22,566 bases of DNA from JBFHER01 sp041584055 (GTDB lineage Bacteria; Bacteroidota; Bacteroidia; Bacteroidales; UBA5342), in NCBI GenBank assembly GCA_041584055.1, contig JBFHER010000026.1, positions 1 to 22,566 of the forward strand, given 5' to 3'. Shown here piece after piece: positions 1 to 6,538 of this stretch. The position numbers and the translations under genes were made by a program. Position 1 is the first letter of the stretch, and each line of letters opens with the position of its first letter. The notes beneath the pieces were generated by a model. That model was not told where the DNA came from, searched no databases, and was given only the letters and a program-made list of their open reading frames with translations.

Positions 1-450
1 ATCGGCTCAGGAGATTTATTTGCAAGTCTGCCAGAGCTGGTTGTCAAATTCAACCTTGAAAACAAGGTGATTATTAAAGGAAGAATGCCTTATGCGGAGA
101 TGATGCAGTACACTATGAACTCCGATGTGGGCCTGAGTCTTGACAAAGACACCAATGTTAATTATCGTTTTAGTTTACCAAATAAATTATTTGATTACAT
201 ACAGGCAGGGATTCCTGTTTTAGGCTCCCATTTAACCGAAGTGGCCCGCATCATTTTGGATAATCAGATTGGACTTACATTTGATGATCACAAGCCCGCA
301 GTTATCGCAGAATGTATGAACAGAATGAAACCGGGTACCGACGCATACAGGCAATGGAAAGCAAATACCGTGGCAGCAGCAAATGAATTGTGTTGGGAAA
401 ATGAACAAAAAAAGCTGATACAGATTTATAAAAAGGCACTTGACAAATAA
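1..450 (+). CDS. glycosyltransferase, C-terminal part (5' end outside window)
   Basis: The reading frame is open from the first base, so this is the last ~149 residues of a longer protein whose start lies off the window. The visible part has the C-terminal Rossmann-domain pattern of GT-B (GT4-like) glycosyltransferases. It contains a beta strand ending in VIIKGRMPYAEM, a helix, SDVGLSLDKD, then SLPNKLFDYIQAGIPVLGS, the region that normally binds the nucleotide-sugar donor. The usual EP-type acidic motif appears here as the weaker P-N-K-L-F-D-Y. Such enzymes move a sugar from an activated donor to a lipid or polysaccharide acceptor on the cytoplasmic side of the inner membrane. The galE and rfbB genes nearby fit a surface-polysaccharide role. 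The donor and acceptor cannot be told from this fragment. A GTG at 67 is an internal codon, not a start. Confidence 0.8.
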   Translation: MGSGDLFASLPELVVKFNLENKVIIKGRMPYAEMMQYTMNSDVGLSLDKDTNVNYRFSLPNKLFDYIQAGIPVLGSHLTEVARIILDNQIGLTFDDHKPAVIAECMNRMKPGTDAYRQWKANTVAAANELCWENEQKKLIQIYKKALDK

Positions 451-464
451 TGCCTTATCAGGCA
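433..464. terminator. weak hairpin between convergent genes
   Basis: The 30 bp between the convergent stop codons holds two competing stems: aaggca (433-438) with tgcctt (451-456), and tgcct (451-455) with aggca (460-464). There is no T-tract. It may help end transcription in both directions, but the signal is weak. Confidence 0.25.
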
Positions 465-480
465 ACAGGTTGATGTGTAA

Positions 481-1455
481 TTACTTATTCAATGTTAAAA
501 TCCAGGCATCCTTAAAGAATGGGTGACTTGTTCGCACTTTTTCAAGGTAAGGCAATGCGGCCTCTTTACTATCAAACACTTTGACGCTGACACGATGGCG
601 CTGGCCATTTTCCAAAATCTGGTAATCTTCAAAGGTTCCAAGGCAATAATTCAAGGTATATAAATCCGCTTTTGAGCGATCTGCTAAGCTGGCAATAATA
701 ATGTGGTATTCTTTTTCTTTTATAGGCTTTGAAACCAGTTTAACGTTCGGAGCCATCATTTCCGGTGAAGTGTCTATGTGCGTATTTTCAACTACGCTTA
801 CCTTCGTTGCTTCAGTATCAGGCTTCATTTTTTGCGCAGCCGTTTGTTGTGGCACATTCTCAATGATGGTATCAAGGCTCACACCAACACTAGCATTTTG
901 TATGTCGTTATATGCCGTTGGTCTGCTAAATAAAAGAAGCATGATAAAGATACTGGCAGCTGCCAGCCATCTTGAAACACTGCCATTGTTTACCTGTTGT
1001 TTTGCCGTTTGTGACAATTCAACACGCTGCTCTTCCTCCTTTAGTTCAGGAAAGAAGAAGGAAGTCAAACCAAAAGAATTCCTCGAAACCAGATCCATCT
1101 GATAAGGCCTGAAGGCCAAATTACCGGCTTCATTCAAAAATAATTCCCCAACACCTTTGATGTTATAATTTGCCTTTGTCAGATGAAGATGTATGTCCTT
1201 AATCCATGCATCCACCTTATCCTGAGCTGCTTTGAAATCAATGTTCTCGGATTTCATCACTGACTGACAGATCAAACCGTCGTTGTGTCTGAGGTTTTTA
1301 TTGAAGGATATTTCTTTGCCAGGGGCAATAAAACGATTTGTTTTTGCATCAAAACGTGCCGGCACATCAGCACTGACAAACCCACCCAATCCTGGAAGGA
1401 TCACGCAGTCATAAAGCAATAAAAGCTCTTTTATGTGTGGATTTAAGCGATGCAT
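481..1455 (-). CDS. HU-CCDC81 and SPOR domain-containing protein
   Basis: A 324-residue protein if read from the ATG at 1455. A GTG at 1476 would add seven residues, but it lies upstream of the -7 promoter box, so I prefer 1455. The N-terminal ~130 residues match the Bacteroidota CCDC81-like HU fold: helix, then DCVILPGLGGFVS, then FNKNLRHNDGLI, and a second half with NIKGVGELFLNEAGNL. One membrane helix follows (about 163-180, WLAAASIFIMLLLF), then a low-complexity spacer. The C-terminal SPOR-like domain (about 250-324) begins EKEYHIIIASLADR. Known of the families: SPOR binds denuded peptidoglycan at division sites, and HU folds bind DNA. Inferred role: an inner-membrane protein linking a cytoplasmic HU-like domain to periplasmic peptidoglycan at the septum. 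It stands alone between two sugar-related genes. Confidence 0.88.
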   Translation of the reverse strand: MHRLNPHIKELLLLYDCVILPGLGGFVSADVPARFDAKTNRFIAPGKEISFNKNLRHNDGLICQSVMKSENIDFKAAQDKVDAWIKDIHLHLTKANYNIKGVGELFLNEAGNLAFRPYQMDLVSRNSFGLTSFFFPELKEEEQRVELSQTAKQQVNNGSVSRWLAAASIFIMLLLFSRPTAYNDIQNASVGVSLDTIIENVPQQTAAQKMKPDTEATKVSVVENTHIDTSPEMMAPNVKLVSKPIKEKEYHIIIASLADRSKADLYTLNYCLGTFEDYQILENGQRHRVSVKVFDSKEAALPYLEKVRTSHPFFKDAWILTLNK

Positions 1456-1459
1456 CGGG

Positions 1460-1490
1460 CAAATATAATATTTCACTCCAAGGGTGGCAA
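1460..1490 (-). promoter_or_regulatory. Bacteroidota-type promoter of the HU/SPOR gene
   Basis: On the reverse strand TTG (1490-1488), a 20-bp spacer and TATATTTG (1467-1460) match the Bacteroidota sigma-A consensus TTG-N17-23-TAnnTTTG. Only four bases separate the -7 box from the ATG at 1455, so the predicted transcript begins at or next to the start codon and would be leaderless or nearly so. Confidence 0.6.
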
Positions 1491-1680
1491 CTAATATTTA
1501 TTAACACTATTAGTTATTTATCAACATCTTTCAAGCGGCAATGTAACGGAAGTTCATTTTCAATCAGATACAAGGACGCAAAGTGAAACGAATGCAAATT
1601 TGCTGCATTATTTTGCTTGACTTTAAAATTTGTTTCAAAAGTGTTGCTTCGTTTTCCTGTCATAATCACATATATTTTAC

Positions 1681-1688
1681 TAAATTTG
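1681..1688 (+). promoter_or_regulatory. putative -7 box of galE-rfbB
   Basis: TAAATTTG at 1681-1688 fits TAnnTTTG and lies 21 bp before the galE ATG. A matching -33 TTG is not clear; CTG at 1657-1659, 21 bp upstream, is one base off. The leader between box and start is A-rich, as is usual in this phylum. Confidence 0.4.
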
Positions 1689-1709
1689 GGGCTCTAAAAA
1701 TTAAAACTT

Positions 1710-2738
1710 ATGCATCAAAAAATTCTTGTTACCGGCGGAACGGGATACATCGGCTCCCATACCGTTGTAGAACTGCAGAATTCAGGTTATGAAGTTGTGA
1801 TTGTGGATGATCTTTCAAATTCCTCCATCGACACCCTTGATAGCATTGAAAAGATCACGGGTGTTCGTCCGGGATTTTCACAATTTAACCTGCAGGACAA
1901 GGAGAAAACAACTGCCTTTTTTAAAGCACACAAAGACATAAAGGCAATCATACATTTTGCGGCTTCAAAAGCTGTTGGCGAATCGGTTCAAATGCCATTG
2001 CATTATTATAAAAACAATGTAATGTCTCTTATCAACCTGATTGAAGCGATGCGGGAGGAAGCTGTTGAAAACATCGTATTCAGTTCTTCCTGTACTGTTT
2101 ATGGTCAGCCTGATGTTTTGCCTGTAACGGAAGAAACACCACGCAAGGCAGCAGAAAGTCCTTACGGAAACACCAAATCGATTTGTGAAGATATACTGAG
2201 AGATTCAGCTGCAGCTTACAAGGGAATTAATGCCATTGCTTTGCGTTATTTTAATCCCATTGGGGCGCATCCAAGTGGCCTGATCGGGGAATTGCCAGTA
2301 GGCATACCCAATAACCTTGTCCCTTTCATCACGCAAACAGCAGCAGGCCTGCGTGAAAAACTAAGTGTGTTTGGCGATGATTACAATACACCTGACGGTT
2401 CCTGCATCCGCGATTATATCAATGTGGTGGATCTGGCAAAAGCTCATGTTATTGCCATTGAAAGATTGCTAAAAGCTAAAAACGAATCCAACTACGAATA
2501 CTTTAACATTGGAACAGGCAACGGCGCATCCGTACTGGAACTTGTTAAAGCGTTCATAAAGGTAACTGGTGTAGATTTGAACTATCAGGTTGTGGACCGA
2601 AGGGCCGGAGATATAGAGAAAATTTATGCCGATACAAATAAGGCAAACAATGTGTTGGGATGGAAAGCCAATGAAACCATTGAGGATACCTTATTGTCAG
2701 CCTGGGTTTGGGAGAAAAATGTAAGAGGGATAAAATAA
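1710..2738 (+). CDS. galE: UDP-glucose 4-epimerase
   Basis: Interconverts UDP-glucose and UDP-galactose in the cytoplasm with a tightly bound NAD, feeding galactose into glycans. The 342 residues equal the normal family length. Visible motifs are the NAD-binding GGTGYIG (9-15), FAASKAVGES (83-92), the catalytic serine stretch FSSSCTVYG (124-132), and the catalytic YxxxK as Y152-K156 in SPYGNTKS. RYFNPIGAHPSG (179-190) is typical of GalE and distinguishes it from other extended short-chain dehydrogenases. The ATG at 1710 directly precedes the NAD motif and follows an A-rich leader. rfbB starts 12 bp downstream on the same strand, so the two are probably co-transcribed from the candidate promoter at 1681-1688. 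Confidence 0.97.
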   Translation: MHQKILVTGGTGYIGSHTVVELQNSGYEVVIVDDLSNSSIDTLDSIEKITGVRPGFSQFNLQDKEKTTAFFKAHKDIKAIIHFAASKAVGESVQMPLHYYKNNVMSLINLIEAMREEAVENIVFSSSCTVYGQPDVLPVTEETPRKAAESPYGNTKSICEDILRDSAAAYKGINAIALRYFNPIGAHPSGLIGELPVGIPNNLVPFITQTAAGLREKLSVFGDDYNTPDGSCIRDYINVVDLAKAHVIAIERLLKAKNESNYEYFNIGTGNGASVLELVKAFIKVTGVDLNYQVVDRRAGDIEKIYADTNKANNVLGWKANETIEDTLLSAWVWEKNVRGIK

Positions 2739-2750
2739 AAACAAAATTCG

Positions 2751-3797
2751 ATGAAAACACTTTTAATAACCGGTGGTGCCGGCTTTATTGGGTCACACGT
2801 GGTCCGCTTGTTTGTGAACAAGTATCCTGATTATAAAATTATCAATTATGACGTTTTGACCTACGCCGGGAATCTGGAAAATGTAAAAGACATTGAAAAT
2901 GCACCCAATTATCAATTCGTTAAAGGTGATATTTGCAGTGAGAAAGATCTTGAAAAAGTGTTTTCTGAAAATACAATTGATGGTGTCATTCATCTGGCAG
3001 CAGAATCACATGTGGACAGATCCATTACAGATCCATTGGCATTTATCAATACCAACATCATTGGAACCGTAAAACTGCTCATGGCAGCCAAAAAAGCCTG
3101 GAACGGGAATTACGACGGCAAACGTTTTTATCATGTATCAACGGATGAGGTTTACGGATCACTTGGTGCGGAAGGTTTGTTTCTTGAAACCACTGCCTAC
3201 GACCCACAAAGCCCCTACTCTGCTTCAAAGGCCAGTTCAGATCACCTGGTGCGTGCATATAACAATACCTACGGCATGCCTGTGGTTATTTCTAATTGTT
3301 CTAATAACTATGGTGCAAACCAGTTTCCGGAAAAGCTGATTCCCCTTGCTATCAACAATATAAAAACAAATAAACCCATTCCAATCTACGGGAAAGGAGA
3401 TAATATCCGCGATTGGCTATTTGTACAGGATCATGCTGCTGCCATCGATGTAATTTTTCATCAGGGAGCAGACGGTGAAACCTACAACATAGGGGGAATA
3501 AACGAGTGGACAAACCTCGACCTCATTCACAAATTATGCGAAATCATGGATCAGAAGCTAAACCGGAAACCGGGGTCTTCGGCTTCACTGATTACCTTCG
3601 TGAAAGATCGCTCTGGTCATGATAAGCGTTATGCAATAAATGCAGATAAATTGATGAATGAGCTTGGATGGAAACCATCCCTTCAATTTGCCGAAGGTCT
3701 GGAGAAAACGGTTGAATGGTACCTGAACAACGAAGAATGGCTAAACAATGTAGTTTCAGGAGCCTATGAGAGCTACTATCAAAAACAATATTCATAA
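2751..3797 (+). CDS. rfbB: dTDP-glucose 4,6-dehydratase
   Basis: Converts dTDP-glucose to dTDP-4-keto-6-deoxyglucose, the branch point for dTDP-rhamnose and other deoxysugars. The 348 residues are full length. Motifs: GGAGFIG (8-14) for NAD, AAESHVDRSI (84-93), STDEVYG (130-136) with the Thr-Asp-Glu catalytic group, and Y156-K160 in SPYSASKAS. SNCSNNYGANQFPEKLIP and YGKGDNIRDWLFVQDH are diagnostic of RmlB rather than GalE. It lies 12 bp after galE. The usual partners rmlA, rmlC and rmlD are not in the window; no coding sequence follows on this strand before the reverse-strand iron-sulfur operon. The end product (rhamnose or another deoxysugar) cannot be decided here. Confidence 0.96.
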   Translation: MKTLLITGGAGFIGSHVVRLFVNKYPDYKIINYDVLTYAGNLENVKDIENAPNYQFVKGDICSEKDLEKVFSENTIDGVIHLAAESHVDRSITDPLAFINTNIIGTVKLLMAAKKAWNGNYDGKRFYHVSTDEVYGSLGAEGLFLETTAYDPQSPYSASKASSDHLVRAYNNTYGMPVVISNCSNNYGANQFPEKLIPLAINNIKTNKPIPIYGKGDNIRDWLFVQDHAAAIDVIFHQGADGETYNIGGINEWTNLDLIHKLCEIMDQKLNRKPGSSASLITFVKDRSGHDKRYAINADKLMNELGWKPSLQFAEGLEKTVEWYLNNEEWLNNVVSGAYESYYQKQYS

Positions 3798-4014
3798 ATG
3801 CACGCGGTTGTCTCATCGGTCACGAATGTAATGGGCGACGTTTCAGGATGATAAAGGGGCGAAAAGTCAAAGTGTTGCGATTTTCTATTCGTCGTTCTTT
3901 GCTCACGAAACGTCTGACTCACTCTTTGTTGCGGCGCGATTGCATCGCGTGGTATTTATTTAACAACAAACTCACGCCCAAGCCCCTCTCTTCCACTCTC
4001 ACAATTCCCTGCTC
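3798..4014. other. non-coding gap with inverted repeats between convergent genes
   Basis: This 217-bp gap lies between the ends of rfbB and the polyferredoxin gene. It holds a perfect short hairpin, cgcgat-tgc-atcgcg (3935-3949), followed on the plus strand by an AT-rich run that could act as a poor terminator. It also holds a widely spaced inverted repeat, gacgtttc (3837-3844) and gaaacgtc (3907-3914). A 63-codon frame here has no family features and I do not call it a gene. Confidence 0.4.
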
Positions 4015-5217
4015 TCAATACGTCTCAATGGCATCATAACTACAAACCTGCTTGCACTTTGTGCAATTCACACACAGGTGGTCAACAATGGATGCGGTGT
4101 ACAACTCACGTTCAATGGCGTTCCATTTAACACATTCATCAAAGCATTTTCCACAGCTGGTGCATTTTTCAGCATTGATAAGAGGCTCCTTATAATTTGC
4201 AGGTTTTTCTTTAATGATTGATTCATGGGGGCACACAATCAGGCATTCACCACATTGCGTGCATTTATCCTGATCAATTGAAGCAGGCAAATAATTCTCT
4301 GGTTCTTTTCGTTCTATAACGCCATCCGGACAAACGGGCACACAATCGCCACAATTGTTACACAAGGACATATCAATGGTGGGCTCCCCTTCTGTGAGCT
4401 GCTCCCTTTCTATGGCATCCCAGTCGCAAACCATATAACAGGCGCCACAATCCACACAATTATCCTCATCAATGTGAACCTTTGCCGGATTTATGGCTTC
4501 ATGCGGACAGGGTTGAATGCATTTACCACACTTTACGCATTTCTCAGGATCAATCACTGCAGCACTTCCATTCACTTTGGTAATGGCATCGTAGTCACAT
4601 GCACTGACACATTCATGATTGCAGGATCGATTTGCACATTTATTCCTGACTGTGTAGGTTTCTTTCTCAAAGGTAATCACATCATGTCCCCGGTTTTGAC
4701 AAGCGCTGATACACTCGCCACACCCAACGCAGGCTTCCTCTTCAAGACGGATGTTTATTTTTGGAATACGAATTGCATTTTGAGGACACTTTGGTTCACA
4801 ATCCCCGCACAGGGTACATTTTTCAATCGGGATTCTATGAATAACACTGGATACTGTGATGGCATCATCCTCACAATTGTTTTTGCAGATCCCGCAATCG
4901 GTGCAGGTGATCGTGTTAATGCTGTAGTTGGACAAGGAAACATGAATGGCATCATCCTCACACACAGTCACACAATCGCCACACTCAATACATTCGGTTT
5001 TAAGAATTGTATAACTTGATTTTTTAGGAAGATTGATGGCACTATAATAACAAACATCGTAACAATCTCCACACCCTGTGCAACGTTCATCAATCACCCG
5101 AAGGTCGTTATAGGCAATTTTATTGCAAGATGATAGCCAGGTGCCTGTCAAGGTCGCTACTCCTGAAAAAAGAAGTGATTTTCTTAAAAAATCTCTGCGC
5201 TCATTCTTTCTCTCCAT
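4015..5217 (-). CDS. Tat-exported lipoprotein polyferredoxin with twelve 4Fe-4S motifs
   Basis: A 400-residue protein. Residues 7-13 are RRDFLRK, a near-perfect twin-arginine signal, followed by a hydrophobic stretch and the lipobox LSSC with Cys31 as the lipidated residue. After that come twelve four-cysteine motifs starting near residues 46, 76, 105, 134, 163, 194, 227, 254, 286, 319, 352 and 382. Eleven are CxxCxxCxxxC; the sixth is C194-x4-C-x3-C-x3-C. All 49 cysteines are used: 48 as ligands and one as the lipobox. Spacing is regular, 27-33 residues, so the protein is a string of about six ferredoxin-like pairs. Tat export fits a protein whose clusters are inserted before export. Residues after Cys31 (NKIAYND) show no acid-rich surface-export signal, so a periplasm-facing lipoprotein is likeliest. 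Last gene of a four-gene operon, 9 bp after the barrel gene. Inferred role: periplasmic electron wire or store. The exact partner is unknown. Confidence 0.93.
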   Translation of the reverse strand: MERKNERRDFLRKSLLFSGVATLTGTWLSSCNKIAYNDLRVIDERCTGCGDCYDVCYYSAINLPKKSSYTILKTECIECGDCVTVCEDDAIHVSLSNYSINTITCTDCGICKNNCEDDAITVSSVIHRIPIEKCTLCGDCEPKCPQNAIRIPKINIRLEEEACVGCGECISACQNRGHDVITFEKETYTVRNKCANRSCNHECVSACDYDAITKVNGSAAVIDPEKCVKCGKCIQPCPHEAINPAKVHIDEDNCVDCGACYMVCDWDAIEREQLTEGEPTIDMSLCNNCGDCVPVCPDGVIERKEPENYLPASIDQDKCTQCGECLIVCPHESIIKEKPANYKEPLINAEKCTSCGKCFDECVKWNAIERELYTASIVDHLCVNCTKCKQVCSYDAIETY

Positions 5218-5226
5218 ACTTAAGTT

Positions 5227-6531
5227 CTAATAGGTAAAACGCAGCTCAAGTCTTCCAAGAAAAGGACGTTCCAATTCTGCGCCATCAATGTATCCTGTGG
5301 TGGCAATCAAATGAAAATTCTTCCCAATATTCGTATTAAACTGAAGATCAAGCTCAGAGAACTTTTGCGTTCCAAAACTGGCTGCATATTGTAGCTTTAA
5401 GCTGCTTCCTTTTCCGATGAAGCGATGTTTTAGATACGCTGAAACAAGAGGCATTTCAAGCACATCCAATCGCAACACTTCGCCCAGAAACAAGTTGGTA
5501 TAAGACAAAGCAGGGACAGCAAATTCATCGATGCCTATAAAATAATAATAGGATGCATTCCAATCCGTTGCACTGGCAGCTCCGGAGAAGTCCCCAAAAA
5601 ATGAATTAACAAGGACAATCCCCCGATTATTATTCTGATGCTGATAGAGATATTCTCCTTTAAAATGAATGTTAAAAGGTAGCTGTAGGGATTCATACAC
5701 GCCGAGCCATAATTTAGGATCAGGATAGAACTGACCAAATTCGGCAAATGCTAGTCCACCATAGCTATCAATGCTGAGTAAGTCTTTGATCGCGAAAGGC
5801 GTCTTAGATGCATTGTCAAAGGAGGAAAACTCATCTGTGGATTCAAATTCATCAAATTGTTCGAATCCATCATCATCTCTTGCCGTTACGACGGACTCTC
5901 TTTTTTTTCTTTTTGATGGATCTACGGATACAACCAAAGCTGCAAAATTTTCATCCAGAGGATTTGCGCCCAGAAAGGAACGCATTCTGTCCTGTACGAT
6001 GTCGTAGGTAAAACATTTGGAACAAAAAGTCCCATTGCGTGCAAAGTTTTCTGCAACCGTACCAATCCCCCCTTCAATCTGGATTGCATTTTTTATGTGT
6101 TTGAAGGAGACGGCCATTGCACGTTCGTTGAGAAGAAACTGCTCCTTAAATTGCATGGATTGCAAGCCTGCCTTGAAATCAACCTTTCCAATTTGCGTGT
6201 TGATGTAAAGCTCACGCATCCCAAGTCGAAAATTTTCCAGTTGCAGATCATCTTCCCACATACGCCAGTATTTTGCTCCACCCTCAGCATAAAACGTGAA
6301 TTTAGACGTGTAATATTCCAAACCAACAAAGGCCATTCCATTTTGCAATATCCGGTCATCCAACACTCCGCCCCCCAACGTGGTTTCTGTTGCCCAACTC
6401 AAAGGACCATCGGTCCAAAACGGTTTAAGATGGGTATTTATCTTTGTTGGGCATGTCCATTGTGCCTGTGCTGCCAAACTTGTGATCACACATAAAATTA
6501 ATACAACAATTCCCCTGATTCCTATTACCAT
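5227..6531 (-). CDS. outer-membrane beta-barrel-like protein with CxxC and acidic Phe-rich insert
   Basis: I choose the ATG at 6531 (434 residues). It lies 7 bp after the upstream stop and places a clean signal peptide at the N-terminus (IVVLILCVITSLAAQA, cleavage near residue 24). An ATG at 6576 would overlap the upstream gene by 38 bp and push the signal inward. The mature protein has many alternating aromatic/hydrophobic strands (YTSKFTFYAEGGAKYW, FHLIATTGYIDG) and ends LELRFTY, an aromatic terminus like a BAM signal. Unusual parts are Cys27 (WTCPTK), a CSKC pair (160-163), a basic patch KRKKR (197-201), and an acidic Phe-rich insert (209-230, DDDGFEQFDEFE onward) that resembles a segment of the inner-membrane neighbour. 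I do not recognise a named family. Inferred role: outer-membrane member of the redox operon, perhaps a sheath or docking site for the polyferredoxin. Confidence 0.82.
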   Translation of the reverse strand: MVIGIRGIVVLILCVITSLAAQAQWTCPTKINTHLKPFWTDGPLSWATETTLGGGVLDDRILQNGMAFVGLEYYTSKFTFYAEGGAKYWRMWEDDLQLENFRLGMRELYINTQIGKVDFKAGLQSMQFKEQFLLNERAMAVSFKHIKNAIQIEGGIGTVAENFARNGTFCSKCFTYDIVQDRMRSFLGANPLDENFAALVVSVDPSKRKKRESVVTARDDDGFEQFDEFESTDEFSSFDNASKTPFAIKDLLSIDSYGGLAFAEFGQFYPDPKLWLGVYESLQLPFNIHFKGEYLYQHQNNNRGIVLVNSFFGDFSGAASATDWNASYYYFIGIDEFAVPALSYTNLFLGEVLRLDVLEMPLVSAYLKHRFIGKGSSLKLQYAASFGTQKFSELDLQFNTNIGKNFHLIATTGYIDGAELERPFLGRLELRFTY

Positions 6532-6538
6532 AAACAAT

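Noticed and set aside
4474..5019. 181-codon forward frame opposite the polyferredoxin
   Set aside because: Antisense shadow: the regular Cys codons of the real gene keep the opposite strand open. Its protein has no family pattern.
6097..6495. 132-codon forward frame opposite the barrel gene
   Set aside because: Fully inside a well-supported reverse-strand gene, without domain or start signals.
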